Of a DNA stretch of 64,000 bases, positions 25,365 through 33,693 are shown in pieces. The DNA is taken from NCBI RefSeq assembly GCF_003094615.1, contig NZ_QDKO01000014.1, positions 1 through 64,000 on the forward strand. The letters run 5' to 3'. A program made the translations under genes and the position numbers. The notes under the pieces were generated by a model. That model worked only from the letters and a program-made list of their open reading frames with translations, was not told the DNA's origin and did not search any database. The DNA comes from Caulobacter radicis. Lineage in GTDB: Bacteria > Pseudomonadota > Alphaproteobacteria > Caulobacterales > Caulobacteraceae. How positions within the stretch are numbered: position 1 is the stretch's first letter; each line of letters opens with the position of its first letter.

Positions 25365-27358
25365 GCAACAAGTTGGAAGAAAGCCGGGGCAGGCTGGAGA
25401 GCCTGCTGCCGCGCCTGGGCAAGGCGGCTGAAAGCCTGGCCAACGGCGGCGGCGAGAACCTGCGCAAACTGGGTCTTCGGGCCTCGGTTCTCGACGCCGA
25501 CGCCGTGGCGCGCGCCCTGGAGGCCAAGCCCGGCAGGCTTGAGAGCGTCGGCGTCAATCCCATGGCGCTGGAGGCGATCGTCCGTCTGACAGGCCGCCCG
25601 CCGCTGGTGGTCCGCAACAACGCCGTCGTCATCGAGAAGGAACTGCTGCTCGACTTTCCGAGCAGCATTGTCGGGTTGATCAAGGGGGCCGAACCCGCCA
25701 TCCCCTCGGTGGGACGCATCGAGTTCGTGAACCACGAGATGGCTTGGGGCGGCACGGGCTGGGTCGTGGATCGCTCGAAGAATGACGCCCTGGTCGTCAC
25801 CAACCGCCACGTGGCCAAGCTGGTCGCCAAGCGCAGCCTCGACGGCAAGGCCGTCTTCGTCCGCTCGCCCTTCACCGGCGTCCGCTACGGCGCGAGCATT
25901 GACTTCAACGAAGAGGTCGAGGCCCAGCTTAGCGAGGCCCGCAACGCGGCCGCCACCGCCGTCGAGTACCTGGCCGACGACACCGAGGCGGACGTCGCCC
26001 TGCTGCGCGTGGCGCGGCCGAACGGCGTCGACTGGTCGTGGCCCGATCGCCTGGAACTGGCCGAGAAGGAAGCCGCACAGGGCGACCTGGTGGCCCTCGT
26101 CGGCTATCCCGCCTACGACACCCGCAACGACGTCACGGCCATGGAGCAGTATTTCCGGGGCCTCTACGACGTGAAGCGCTTCGCGCCCGGCGAGATCACC
26201 CGGCCCGCCACCGCGGGCATCATTCTCAGCCACGACTGCACCTCGCTGGGCGGCAATTCCGGCTCGGCCCTGATCAGCCTGGAAAGTCGCGCGGTGGTGG
26301 GCCTGCATTTCGCGGGCGAATACGGCGTGGCCAACAGCGCGGTCTCGGCCGGCACCCTGCGCCGCCTGGCCTTCGGCTCGCGCACCACCGTCGCCGGCGC
26401 GGTGTTCCAGGAAACTCACGTCGAGGCCGCCGACGGCGTTCACAAGGCGGCGGACCTGAAGGACCGCGGAGGCTACGAGCAGCTCTTCCTGGGCGAGGAC
26501 CTGCCCGTTCCCTGGCCCAAGCTCGAGGCGTCCATCGAGGCGGGGCTGGCCAAGCCCGTCGACGCGCTGGCCGATCGCCCGCACGAGCTGCGCTACACCC
26601 ATTTCGGCGTGCAGTTCTCGCAAGCGCTGAAGCTGCCGGCCGTCACGGCGGTCAATATCGACGGCGGCAGGGCCGTGCGCATCAAGCGCGGCGACGACAA
26701 GTGGTTCGTCGACGCCCGGATAGATCCAGCCTCGCAATACACGGCCAAGCACTACGCGGATCAGGCCATCGACCGCGGGCACATGGTCCGCCGCGAAGAC
26801 CCCAACTGGGGCGACGACGCCTTGCAGGCCAACTTCGACACCTTCCACTACACGAACTCGGCGCCGCAGCACTCGCTGCTGAACCAGGGCAAGACCCTGT
26901 GGCAGGGGCTGGAGAACTACATCCTCGACAACAGCCGCACCGAGGGCTTCAGGGCCTGCATCTTCACCGGTCCCGTCCTCAACGGCGACTACGAGTATCT
27001 CGACGAGGAGGGCGGCGTCCGCGTGCCGCTGGAGTTCTGGAAGGTCGCGGTGATGGCCGTGAAGACTCAGGACGGCCGCGACGCCCTGCACGCCACGGCC
27101 TATCTGCTGAGCCAGGGCCACCTCATCCGCAAGCTGCTCGAGGATCGCAACCGCAGCGAGGCCGTCGAAGGCTTCCGACTCGGCGCCTATCGGACCTTCC
27201 AGATCGCGATCAAGGATCTGGAGGAGGCCACGGGCATGAACTTCCACGATCTCAGGAACCACGACCCGCTGGCCGCGACCACGGCCGGCGCGGAGGCCAT
27301 CGACAGCGGCCTGCCGCTGTTCGTGCCCCTGGCCGAGCCCGGGGACCTGGTGCTTTAG
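25361..27358 (+). CDS. trypsin-like protease fused to a DRGH-type DNA/RNA non-specific endonuclease
   Basis: 665 residues from ATG at 25361, inside the NTPase stop. Residues 1-95 are helical. Residues about 120-345 are a second trypsin-like domain with His150 (VVTNRHVAK), Asp211 (EADVALLRV) and Ser300 (LGGNSGSAL). Residues about 405-640 are a NUC-family endonuclease: catalytic D471-RGH474, TNSAPQ at 498-503, and the metal-ligand Asn508 in LLNQGKTLWQGLE, matching His89 and Asn119 of Serratia nuclease. No signal peptide, so an intracellular nuclease would be toxic unless restrained. Proteolytic release or NTPase-gated activation is a reasonable model. Strong effector candidate of the operon. 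Confidence 0.86.
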   Translation: MSNKLEESRGRLESLLPRLGKAAESLANGGGENLRKLGLRASVLDADAVARALEAKPGRLESVGVNPMALEAIVRLTGRPPLVVRNNAVVIEKELLLDFPSSIVGLIKGAEPAIPSVGRIEFVNHEMAWGGTGWVVDRSKNDALVVTNRHVAKLVAKRSLDGKAVFVRSPFTGVRYGASIDFNEEVEAQLSEARNAAATAVEYLADDTEADVALLRVARPNGVDWSWPDRLELAEKEAAQGDLVALVGYPAYDTRNDVTAMEQYFRGLYDVKRFAPGEITRPATAGIILSHDCTSLGGNSGSALISLESRAVVGLHFAGEYGVANSAVSAGTLRRLAFGSRTTVAGAVFQETHVEAADGVHKAADLKDRGGYEQLFLGEDLPVPWPKLEASIEAGLAKPVDALADRPHELRYTHFGVQFSQALKLPAVTAVNIDGGRAVRIKRGDDKWFVDARIDPASQYTAKHYADQAIDRGHMVRREDPNWGDDALQANFDTFHYTNSAPQHSLLNQGKTLWQGLENYILDNSRTEGFRACIFTGPVLNGDYEYLDEEGGVRVPLEFWKVAVMAVKTQDGRDALHATAYLLSQGHLIRKLLEDRNRSEAVEGFRLGAYRTFQIAIKDLEEATGMNFHDLRNHDPLAATTAGAEAIDSGLPLFVPLAEPGDLVL

Positions 27359-27386
27359 GGCGTAGCGATATTCATCGGCTGAGACG

Positions 27387-27424
27387 AAAACCTCGTCCTT
27401 CGACAAGCTCAGGATGAGGTTTTT
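27387..27424. terminator. terminator-like hairpin after the operon
   Basis: AAAACCTCGTCCT at 27387-27399 pairs with AGGATGAGGTTTT at 27411-27423 (one G:T pair), and a T run follows. It lies between convergent genes and could stop transcription from both sides. Confidence 0.6.
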
Positions 27425-27477
27425 CTATCGCTTGGGTCTGTAGATGGTCCTCACCCTGAGCTCGTCGAAGGGCGAGG
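27391..27477. repeat. two inverted copies of a 'cttcgacaagctcaggatgag' type repeat
   Basis: One copy at about 27394-27418 (tccttcgacaagctcaggat) and an inverted, related copy at about 27449-27475 (ccctgagctcgtcgaaggg). This repeat type is widespread between genes in Caulobacterales and sphingomonads. The remaining bases up to 27541 hold no gene. Confidence 0.65.
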
Positions 27478-27541
27478 GCCACGCACTGAGCCTCAATGTG
27501 GGTAGAACCTAAGGCGAGCGGGGCTGCCTGGCCCGGGCGCT

Positions 27542-27931
27542 TCAGGCGTCGGGCGATTTCGCGCGCGGGGCCAGGGCGGTTTCCAGGCAGCCGATGATGC
27601 TGGCGCCGCTGAACGGCTTCTTCAGGAAGCAGGTGGCCCCCAGGTCGAGGCCGCGCGTGCGGGCGCGATCGTCGTCGAAGGCGGTGATCAGGATCACGGG
27701 CGTGGGCACGCCGCGCTCGCCCAGCGCCTGCTGGATGTCGAAGCCGGAAAGGCCGGGCATCTGCACGTCGCTGATCAGGCAGTCGGCGTCGTCCGAGACT
27801 TCGGAGGCCAGGAAGGCCGCGGCTGAATCGAAGCTGGCGACGCGGTGACCCAGCGAGCGGATCAGAGCCTCCAGCGAGGTCCGGATGGCTTCGTCGTCGT
27901 CCACGACGGCGATCAACGGGGCTTGCGACAC
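27542..27931 (-). CDS. single-domain response regulator (receiver only)
   Basis: 129 residues from GTG at 27931, preferred because AAAGGG lies eight bases upstream; an in-frame GTG at 27964 is the alternative and lacks a binding site. Receiver domain only: acidic pair VVDDDEA, phospho-acceptor D55 in ISDVQMPG, and the lysine in FLKKPFSG. No output domain, so it may act as a phosphate sink or protein-binding switch. It sits 107 bases downstream of the FixJ-type regulator on the same strand and is probably part of the same phosphorelay. Confidence 0.85.
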   Translation of the reverse strand: MSQAPLIAVVDDDEAIRTSLEALIRSLGHRVASFDSAAAFLASEVSDDADCLISDVQMPGLSGFDIQQALGERGVPTPVILITAFDDDRARTRGLDLGATCFLKKPFSGASIIGCLETALAPRAKSPDA

Positions 27932-28038
27932 CAACTCGACCCTTTCGGTCCCGGCGGCCCGCACGGGCGAGCGGCGGCGACGAGCCTCCTATCTGCCGCA
28001 AGCGGCGAGCGCGTGGAACTATACTCGGGTGTGTGGCG

Positions 28039-28653
28039 TCAGGTCGCGGCGGCGCCCAGCTGCTCGGCCATGCGCACGAACTCGACCACCGAGCGAGCCT
28101 GCATCTTCCGCATGGCCGCGCCGCGATGGATCTTCACGGTGATCTCCGACAGGCCGATCTCGAAGGCGATCTGCTTGTTCATCAGCCCTTCGGCGACCAG
28201 CGCCATGACCTGGCGCTCGCGGGCGGTCAGGGTTTCGTAGCGGCGGCGCAGGTCGTCCAGGCCCGAGCGCTCGGCTCGCAAGGCGTGGTCGCGGTCGATG
28301 GCGGCCATCACCGCGTCGAGCATGTCCTGGTCGCGGAAGGGCTTGGCCAGGAAGTCGACGGCGCCGGCCTTCATGCCGCGCACGGTCATGGGGATGTCGC
28401 CGTGGCCGGTCATCAGCACCACCGGCATGCGGATGTCGGCGGCGTTCAGCTGGGCCTGGAAGTCGAGGCCGCTGACCCCGGGGAGTCGAACGTCCAAGAC
28501 AAGGCAGCCGGCGTCATGCGCATGTCCCGAGCGGAAGAAGTCCTGGGCGTTGCCGAACAGGCGCGTCTCCAGCCCGACGGATCGGAACAGGCTGTCGAGG
28601 GCCTCTCGCAGGGGGCCGTCGTCGTCGACAATGTGCACCGTCGGATTGGACAT
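28039..28653 (-). CDS. FixJ/NarL-type response regulator
   Basis: 204 residues. Receiver with VDDDGPLREA and phospho-acceptor D54 (LVLDVRLPG), conserved T and K (MTGHGD, AKPFRDQDML), then a LuxR-type helix-turn-helix (LTARERQVMALVAEGLMNKQIAFEIGLSEITVKIHR, shown only as a pattern of family residues). It regulates transcription when phosphorylated. Divergent from the histidine kinase gene with 59 bases between the starts, so kinase and regulator share a promoter region. Confidence 0.93.
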   Translation of the reverse strand: MSNPTVHIVDDDGPLREALDSLFRSVGLETRLFGNAQDFFRSGHAHDAGCLVLDVRLPGVSGLDFQAQLNAADIRMPVVLMTGHGDIPMTVRGMKAGAVDFLAKPFRDQDMLDAVMAAIDRDHALRAERSGLDDLRRRYETLTARERQVMALVAEGLMNKQIAFEIGLSEITVKIHRGAAMRKMQARSVVEFVRMAEQLGAAAT

Positions 28654-28712
28654 GGACGAATAGCTGGACCCGCCGCCGGCGCGGCGTCAACAATGGGGGA
28701 GCGCATCCTTCG

Positions 28713-30320
28713 GTGAGCTCGATGCACGACCGTACGGGCGATGTCTTGGACATATCGGCCAATAGCCTGGCCGGGCTGCTGGACGCGGCCCACGAGCCGA
28801 TCCTCGTGCGCGACCTCGAGGGGCGGATCCTGTTCTGGAACCAGGGCTGCGAGGCCCTGTACGGCCATGGCCGCGACGTCGCGCGAGGCGCGCTGGCGCC
28901 GGATCTTCTGAACACGGTGTTTCCCGCGCCGCTGGACCAGATCACCGCCCGCCTGATGGCCGAAGGGCGCTGGGAGGGCGAGGTCACGCGGCGGCTGGCC
29001 GACGGCCGCGAGGCGGTGATCGCCCTGCGCTGGTCGCTGCGCCGCGACGTGTCGGGCGGGGTCGAGGTGCTGGAGACGGGGCGCGACGTCACCGAGGCCC
29101 GCAAGGCCGAGGAGGCCCTGCGCCGCAGCGAGTATCGCTTCCGCAACGTCTTCCACGCCATGAGCGTGTCGTTCTGGGAGCTGGATTTCTCGGCCCTGGC
29201 CGGCATGTTCGGGGCTCTTCGCGCCAAGGGCGTGACCAGCCTGCGGGCCCACATCGCCGAGAACCCGCGCTTCGTGCGGCAGATGATGGAGGCCAGCCAG
29301 GTCGTCGACGTCAACGACAAGTCTCTGCAGCTGTTCGAGGCCACGCGCGAGCAGCTGCTGGGGCCGGTCGACCGCTTCTGGCCGCCGTGCAGCGAGCACG
29401 TCTTCGCCGCCAGCGTCATCGCCGCGCTGGAGAAGAAGCCGCACTACGAGAGCGAGGCGCGTTTCCGCACCTTCGACGGCCGCGAGTTCGACGGCCTGTT
29501 CACCTGCTGCTATCCGCGCGAATACCTGCCGCAGGGCGCGACCCTGGTGGGCGTCATCGACATCACCGATCGCCTGCGGGCGCAGGAAGACCTCGCGCGG
29601 GTGCAGGCCGAGCTGGCCCACGCGGCGCGGATCTCGACCCTGGGCGAGCTGACCGCCTCGATCGCCCACGAGGTCAACCAGCCGCTGTCGGCCATCGTCA
29701 CCAACGGCGAGGCGGGACTGCGGTGGCTGCGGCGCGCGACGCCGGACCTGGAGGAGGTGGGGCGGGCCTTCGACCGGATGATCGGCGAGGCCAACCGCGC
29801 CTCGGGCGTGATCGGCCGCATCCGCACCATGGCCGTGAAGGGCGAGCCCGAGAAGACGCGGCTTTCGCTGGGGCCTCTGGTCGAGGATTCGGTGCTGCTG
29901 GTGCGGCGAGAGCTGACCACGCACGACGTGGCGCTGCGGGTGCAGGTCCCCGCCGACCTGCCGCAGGTCGAGGGCGACCGGGTCCAGCTGCAGCAGGTGC
30001 TGGTCAACCTGATGGTCAACGCCGCCCAGGCCATGGCCGAGGCGCAAGAGCGCGTGCTGACGATCCGCGGATCGGCCGATGAGGCGATGGTGACGCTGTC
30101 GGTCGCCGACACCGGACCCGGCGTGCCGCCCGAGCGGCAGGCCCAGCTGTTCAACGCCTTCTACACCACCAAGGCGGGCGGGATGGGCATGGGCCTGTCG
30201 ATCTGCAAGACGATCGTCCAGGCCCATGGCGGCGAGATCGCGGTGGTTTCCGCGCCGGGCGAGGGCGCGAGCTTCGTGCTGAAGCTGCCTTGCGTCGGAG
30301 GTGCGCAAGGGGGAGATTGA
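28713..30320 (+). CDS. PAS-domain sensor histidine kinase (FixL/DctB-like)
   Basis: 535 residues from GTG at 28713; ATG at 28722 is an alternative. No membrane helices, so it is cytoplasmic. A PAS domain lies at about residues 17-135 (ILVRDLEGRILFWNQG), a second PAS-like region at about 135-285, then HisKA with phospho-His319 (IAHEVNQPLSAI), and HATPase_c with NLMVNAAQAM, DTGPGVP and GMGLSICK. The H-box type HEVNQPL is typical of kinases paired with FixJ-like regulators, and two lie just upstream in the opposite direction. The first PAS lacks an obvious heme-binding signature, so the signal is unknown. Confidence 0.92.
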   Translation: MSSMHDRTGDVLDISANSLAGLLDAAHEPILVRDLEGRILFWNQGCEALYGHGRDVARGALAPDLLNTVFPAPLDQITARLMAEGRWEGEVTRRLADGREAVIALRWSLRRDVSGGVEVLETGRDVTEARKAEEALRRSEYRFRNVFHAMSVSFWELDFSALAGMFGALRAKGVTSLRAHIAENPRFVRQMMEASQVVDVNDKSLQLFEATREQLLGPVDRFWPPCSEHVFAASVIAALEKKPHYESEARFRTFDGREFDGLFTCCYPREYLPQGATLVGVIDITDRLRAQEDLARVQAELAHAARISTLGELTASIAHEVNQPLSAIVTNGEAGLRWLRRATPDLEEVGRAFDRMIGEANRASGVIGRIRTMAVKGEPEKTRLSLGPLVEDSVLLVRRELTTHDVALRVQVPADLPQVEGDRVQLQQVLVNLMVNAAQAMAEAQERVLTIRGSADEAMVTLSVADTGPGVPPERQAQLFNAFYTTKAGGMGMGLSICKTIVQAHGGEIAVVSAPGEGASFVLKLPCVGGAQGGD

Positions 30321-30449
30321 TGAAATGTGCTCATCAGCCCGTGCAAATCTGAGCCGCTAATTTTACTGTCGCGCGCGCGCTAGTTTGGCTTCGCGAGACC
30401 TCTCCCCGGGTCTCCGCCTCCCCAAAAAGCCAATCGGAATATCCTGCAC

Positions 30450-31505
30450 ATGGCCATCAAAGCCTATGGCGCCTTCGCCGCCGACAAGCCGCTGGAAGCG
30501 ATGGACATCACGCGCCGCGCCGTCGGCCCGAACGATGTCCAGATCGAGATCGCCTACTGCGGCGTCTGCCACTCCGACCTGCACACCGTGCGTTCGGAAT
30601 GGGCCGGCACCCTGTACCCCTGCGTGCCTGGCCACGAGATCGTCGGCCGCGTCTTAGCCGTCGGCGGCCAGGTCAGCCGCTTCAAGGAAGGCGACGTGGT
30701 CGGCGTCGGCTGCCTGGTCGACAGCTGCAAGCACTGCCACTCGTGCGACGACGGCCTGGAGCAATACTGCGAGAACGGCTTCGTCGGCACCTACAACGGC
30801 CCGACCAACGACGCCCCCGGCCACACCCTGGGCGGCTACTCACAGCAGATCGTCGTCAAGGACGACTTCGTGCTGAAGATCAGCCACCCCGAGGAGCAGC
30901 TGGCCGCCGTGGCCCCGCTTCTTTGCGCCGGCATCACCACCTGGTCGCCGCTGCGTCACTGGAACGTCGGTCCGGGCAAGAAGGTCGGCATCGTCGGCAT
31001 CGGCGGCCTTGGCCACATGGGCGTCAAGCTGGCCCACGCCATGGGCGCGCACGTCGTGGCCTTCACCACCTCGGAAGCCAAGCGCCAGGACGCCCTGGAC
31101 CTGGGCGCCGACGAGGTCGTGGTGTCGCGCAACGAAGGTGAGATGGCGGCCCACGCCAACACCTTCGACTTCATCCTCAACACCGTCTCGGCCAGCCACA
31201 GCCTCGACGCCTTCACCGCCCTCCTGAAGCGTGACGGCACCCTGTGCCTGGTCGGCGTGCCGGAACATGCTCACCCGAGCCCCGACGTCGCCGCCCTGAT
31301 CTTCAAGCGCCGGGCCATCGCCGGTTCGCTGATCGGCGGCATCGCCGAGACCCAGGAGATGCTCGATTTCTGCGCTCGGCACGGCATCGTCTCCGAGATC
31401 GAGAAGATCGACATCCAGCAGATCGAGACCGCCTACGAGCGCATGCAGAAGAGCGACGTGAAGTACCGCTTCGTGATCGACAGCGCCTCGCTGGCCAAGG
31501 CGTAG
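30450..31505 (+). CDS. zinc-dependent NAD(P)-alcohol dehydrogenase (cinnamyl-alcohol/YahK type)
   Basis: 351 residues. Medium-chain dehydrogenase: catalytic zinc ligands in [10 protein letters not shown] and PGHEIVG, structural zinc cysteines in [20 protein letters not shown], Rossmann motif [11 protein letters not shown]. Reduces or oxidises aldehydes and alcohols. It follows a gene-poor 129-base gap and ends before a perfect 10-bp hairpin, so it is probably monocistronic. Preferred substrate not deducible. Confidence 0.92.
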   Translation: MAIKAYGAFAADKPLEAMDITRRAVGPNDVQIEIAYCGVCHSDLHTVRSEWAGTLYPCVPGHEIVGRVLAVGGQVSRFKEGDVVGVGCLVDSCKHCHSCDDGLEQYCENGFVGTYNGPTNDAPGHTLGGYSQQIVVKDDFVLKISHPEEQLAAVAPLLCAGITTWSPLRHWNVGPGKKVGIVGIGGLGHMGVKLAHAMGAHVVAFTTSEAKRQDALDLGADEVVVSRNEGEMAAHANTFDFILNTVSASHSLDAFTALLKRDGTLCLVGVPEHAHPSPDVAALIFKRRAIAGSLIGGIAETQEMLDFCARHGIVSEIEKIDIQQIETAYERMQKSDVKYRFVIDSASLAKA

Positions 31506-31512
31506 GACCCGG

Positions 31513-31543
31513 GGCCCGCGCGTCCGTCGAGGTCGCGCGGGCC
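31513..31543 (+). terminator. GC hairpin after the alcohol dehydrogenase
   Basis: GGCCCGCGCG at 31513-31522 pairs perfectly with CGCGCGGGCC at 31534-31543. No U-tract follows, so it would be a weak or factor-assisted terminator. Confidence 0.5.
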
Positions 31544-31561
31544 ACCCCCAACGATACCGCT

Positions 31562-31579
31562 CTCATACCTGGGTATGAG
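31562..31579. promoter_or_regulatory. 18-bp palindrome upstream of the AraC-type regulator
   Basis: CTCATACC-TG-GGTATGAG, a perfect 8-2-8 dyad about 125 bases before the regulator's start. Likely an operator, possibly for autoregulation; the binding protein is unknown. Confidence 0.55.
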
Positions 31580-31703
31580 GCCGCCACACCCAAGGAGCGC
31601 GACGATAAGCCCAGGTGCGATGGCGGCGCGGCCGTCGCGGGCAGAACAATGATCCCCGAAAAGAGAGAGCCCTTGGGGGGCGCTCCAGCCAGGGATCGAA
31701 ACC

Positions 31704-32264
31704 ATGTCCTTCCTCGCCGTCGACACCGTTTCCGCCACCCCCGTCGCGCGTCTTCGGATGGCCGGCGACCTGGCGGGCGAGCCCCGCACCTTCGAGGACC
31801 TGCGCGAGGTGCTGGCGGCGCTGGAGCGCTCGCTGGAGCCGGACGCCCAGGCCGCCCGCGCCCTGGTCGCCCGGGCCTCGGCCATCGTCGTCGGCGTGGA
31901 TGCGCGAGCGACCGCGCCGATCCAGGGCGGCCTGGCTCCCTGGCAGGCCCGCAAGCTGCGCAAGCACATCGACGAGAACCTCGACGGGACGCTGACCACG
32001 GCCGCTCTGGGCGAGCTGGTGGCGCTGAGCGCCAGCTATTTCGGGCGGGCCTTCAAGGCCACCTTCGGCGAGACGCCGCACGCCTACATCACCCGCCGTC
32101 GGCTGGAGGCGGCCAAGGACCTGATGCTGGCCACCCGCGACCCGCTGAGCCAGATCGCCTACCAGTGCGGCTTCGCCGACCAGTCGCACCTGTGCCGCCT
32201 GTTCCGCCGCTCGGCCGGCATGGCGCCCCAGGCCTGGCGCCGGGCCAACCGCATGGCGGCCTGA
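31704..32264 (+). CDS. AraC-family transcriptional regulator (short form)
   Basis: 186 residues. The C-terminal AraC DNA-binding domain covers about residues 80-180: [40 protein letters not shown] and [22 protein letters not shown], with both helix-turn-helix units. The N-terminal 75 residues show no cupin sensor and resemble no ligand domain I know. It lies 98 bases upstream of the histidinol-dehydrogenase-like gene and may regulate that pathway. Confidence 0.88.
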   Translation: MSFLAVDTVSATPVARLRMAGDLAGEPRTFEDLREVLAALERSLEPDAQAARALVARASAIVVGVDARATAPIQGGLAPWQARKLRKHIDENLDGTLTTAALGELVALSASYFGRAFKATFGETPHAYITRRRLEAAKDLMLATRDPLSQIAYQCGFADQSHLCRLFRRSAGMAPQAWRRANRMAA

Positions 32265-32362
32265 GGCGCGTCTCCACCCAGCGACCGTTCCCGCCGAACC
32301 GCGCGCCGGCCCCGCCGATCCGGGCCACACGTCCTTCCGGGAGATCCCAGGAGGACAAGACC

Positions 32363-33688
32363 ATGGCCAGGTGGTTGAAGACCGGCGCGGACGTGACGGC
32401 GGTGGCGAACGCGGACCGGGCGGTGCGCGAGACGGTGGAGGGCATCCTCGCCAACGTGGCGGCCCGCGGCGACGCGGCGGTGCGCGACCTGTCGGTGAAG
32501 TTCGACGGCTGGGATCGCGAAAGCTATCGCCTGTCGCCGGCCGAGATCCAGGCCTGCATCGACCAGCTGTCGGCCCGCGACCTGGCCGACATCGAGTTCG
32601 CCCAGGCCCAGGTGAAGAACTTCGCCCAGAAGCAGCGCGAGACCCTGCTCGACCTCGAGGTCGAGACCCTGCCGGGCGTGGTGCTGGGCCACAAGCACAT
32701 CCCGGTGGGCGCGGCCGGCTGCTACGTGCCCGGCGGCAAGTATCCGCTGCTGGCTTCGGCCCACATGTCGGTGCTGACGGCCAAGGTGGCCGGCGTGCCG
32801 CGCGTGGTCACCTGCGCCCCGCCGTTCGGCGGCAAGCCCGCCCCGGCCATCGTCGCGGCCCAGGCCCTGGCCGGCGCCGACGAGATCTACTGCCTGGGCG
32901 GCGTGCAGGCCGTGGCGGCCATGGCGCTGGGCACGCAGACCATCGCGCCGGTCGACATGCTGGTCGGCCCCGGCAACGCCTATGTAGCCGAGGCCAAGCG
33001 CCAGCTGTTCGGCCGCGTGGGCATCGACCTCTTCGCCGGCCCGACCGAGACCCTGGTCATCGCCGACGACACGGTGGACGGCGAGCTGTGCGCCACCGAC
33101 CTGCTGGGCCAGGCCGAGCACGGCCCCGACAGCCCGGCCATCCTGTTGACCACCTCGCGCAAGCTGGCCGAAGACACCATCGCCTGGATCGAGAAGCTGC
33201 TGGAGGTGCTGCCGACCGCCGCCATCGCCCGTCGCGCGTGGGAGAGCTTCGGCCAGGTGATCCTCGCCGACAGCGACGCCGAGATGGTCGAGATCGCCGA
33301 CAAGATCGCCTCCGAGCACGTGCAGGTGATGACCGCCGACCCGGACTATTTCCTGCGCCACATGACCAACTACGGCGCGCTGTTCCTGGGCGAGCGCACC
33401 AACGTCTCGTACGGCGACAAGGTGATCGGCACCAACCACACCCTGCCGACCAAGCTGGCGGCCCGCTACACCGGCGGCCTGTGGGTGGGCAAGTTCCTCA
33501 AGACCTGCACCTACCAGAAGGTGCTGACCGACGAGGCCTCGGCCCTGGTCGGCGAATACTGCTCGCGCCTGTGCGCCCTGGAAGGCTTCGCCGGCCACGG
33601 CGAGCAGGCCAATATCCGCGTGCGCCGCTACGGCGGTCGCGAGGTGCCATATGCGGGCGCGGCCTCGCCGGTGCTGGCGGCGGAGTAG
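32363..33688 (+). CDS. histidinol dehydrogenase-family enzyme, probably sulfopropanediol 3-dehydrogenase-like
   Basis: 441 residues, start fixed by AGGAGG nine bases upstream. HisD-fold features are [35 protein letters not shown], zinc-site GQAEHGPDS, catalytic Glu-His in IASEHVQVM and the C-terminal EGFAGH. True histidine-biosynthetic HisD genes sit in his operons; this one pairs with an SDR gene and an AraC regulator. Its [15 protein letters not shown] segment resembles the HpsN branch, which oxidises 2,3-dihydroxypropane-1-sulfonate. The HisD family is certain; the sulfonate substrate is a lead. Confidence 0.8.
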   Translation: MARWLKTGADVTAVANADRAVRETVEGILANVAARGDAAVRDLSVKFDGWDRESYRLSPAEIQACIDQLSARDLADIEFAQAQVKNFAQKQRETLLDLEVETLPGVVLGHKHIPVGAAGCYVPGGKYPLLASAHMSVLTAKVAGVPRVVTCAPPFGGKPAPAIVAAQALAGADEIYCLGGVQAVAAMALGTQTIAPVDMLVGPGNAYVAEAKRQLFGRVGIDLFAGPTETLVIADDTVDGELCATDLLGQAEHGPDSPAILLTTSRKLAEDTIAWIEKLLEVLPTAAIARRAWESFGQVILADSDAEMVEIADKIASEHVQVMTADPDYFLRHMTNYGALFLGERTNVSYGDKVIGTNHTLPTKLAARYTGGLWVGKFLKTCTYQKVLTDEASALVGEYCSRLCALEGFAGHGEQANIRVRRYGGREVPYAGAASPVLAAE

Positions 33689-33693
33689 GGGCC

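Noticed and set aside
27360..27541. Search for a direct repeat of the tRNA-Arg 3' end as the far attachment site of the island
   Set aside because: No copy of the tRNA 3' segment was found here; the sequences present are common intergenic repeats.
29387..30082. Additional plus-strand frame within the histidine kinase
   Set aside because: Runs in a different frame within HisKA/HATPase coding sequence; composition is shadow-like.
32371..33693. N-terminal extension of the SDR open frame back to 32371
   Set aside because: It is the antisense-like +2 shadow of the HisD-family gene; the SDR begins at TTG 33694 with its own ribosome binding site.
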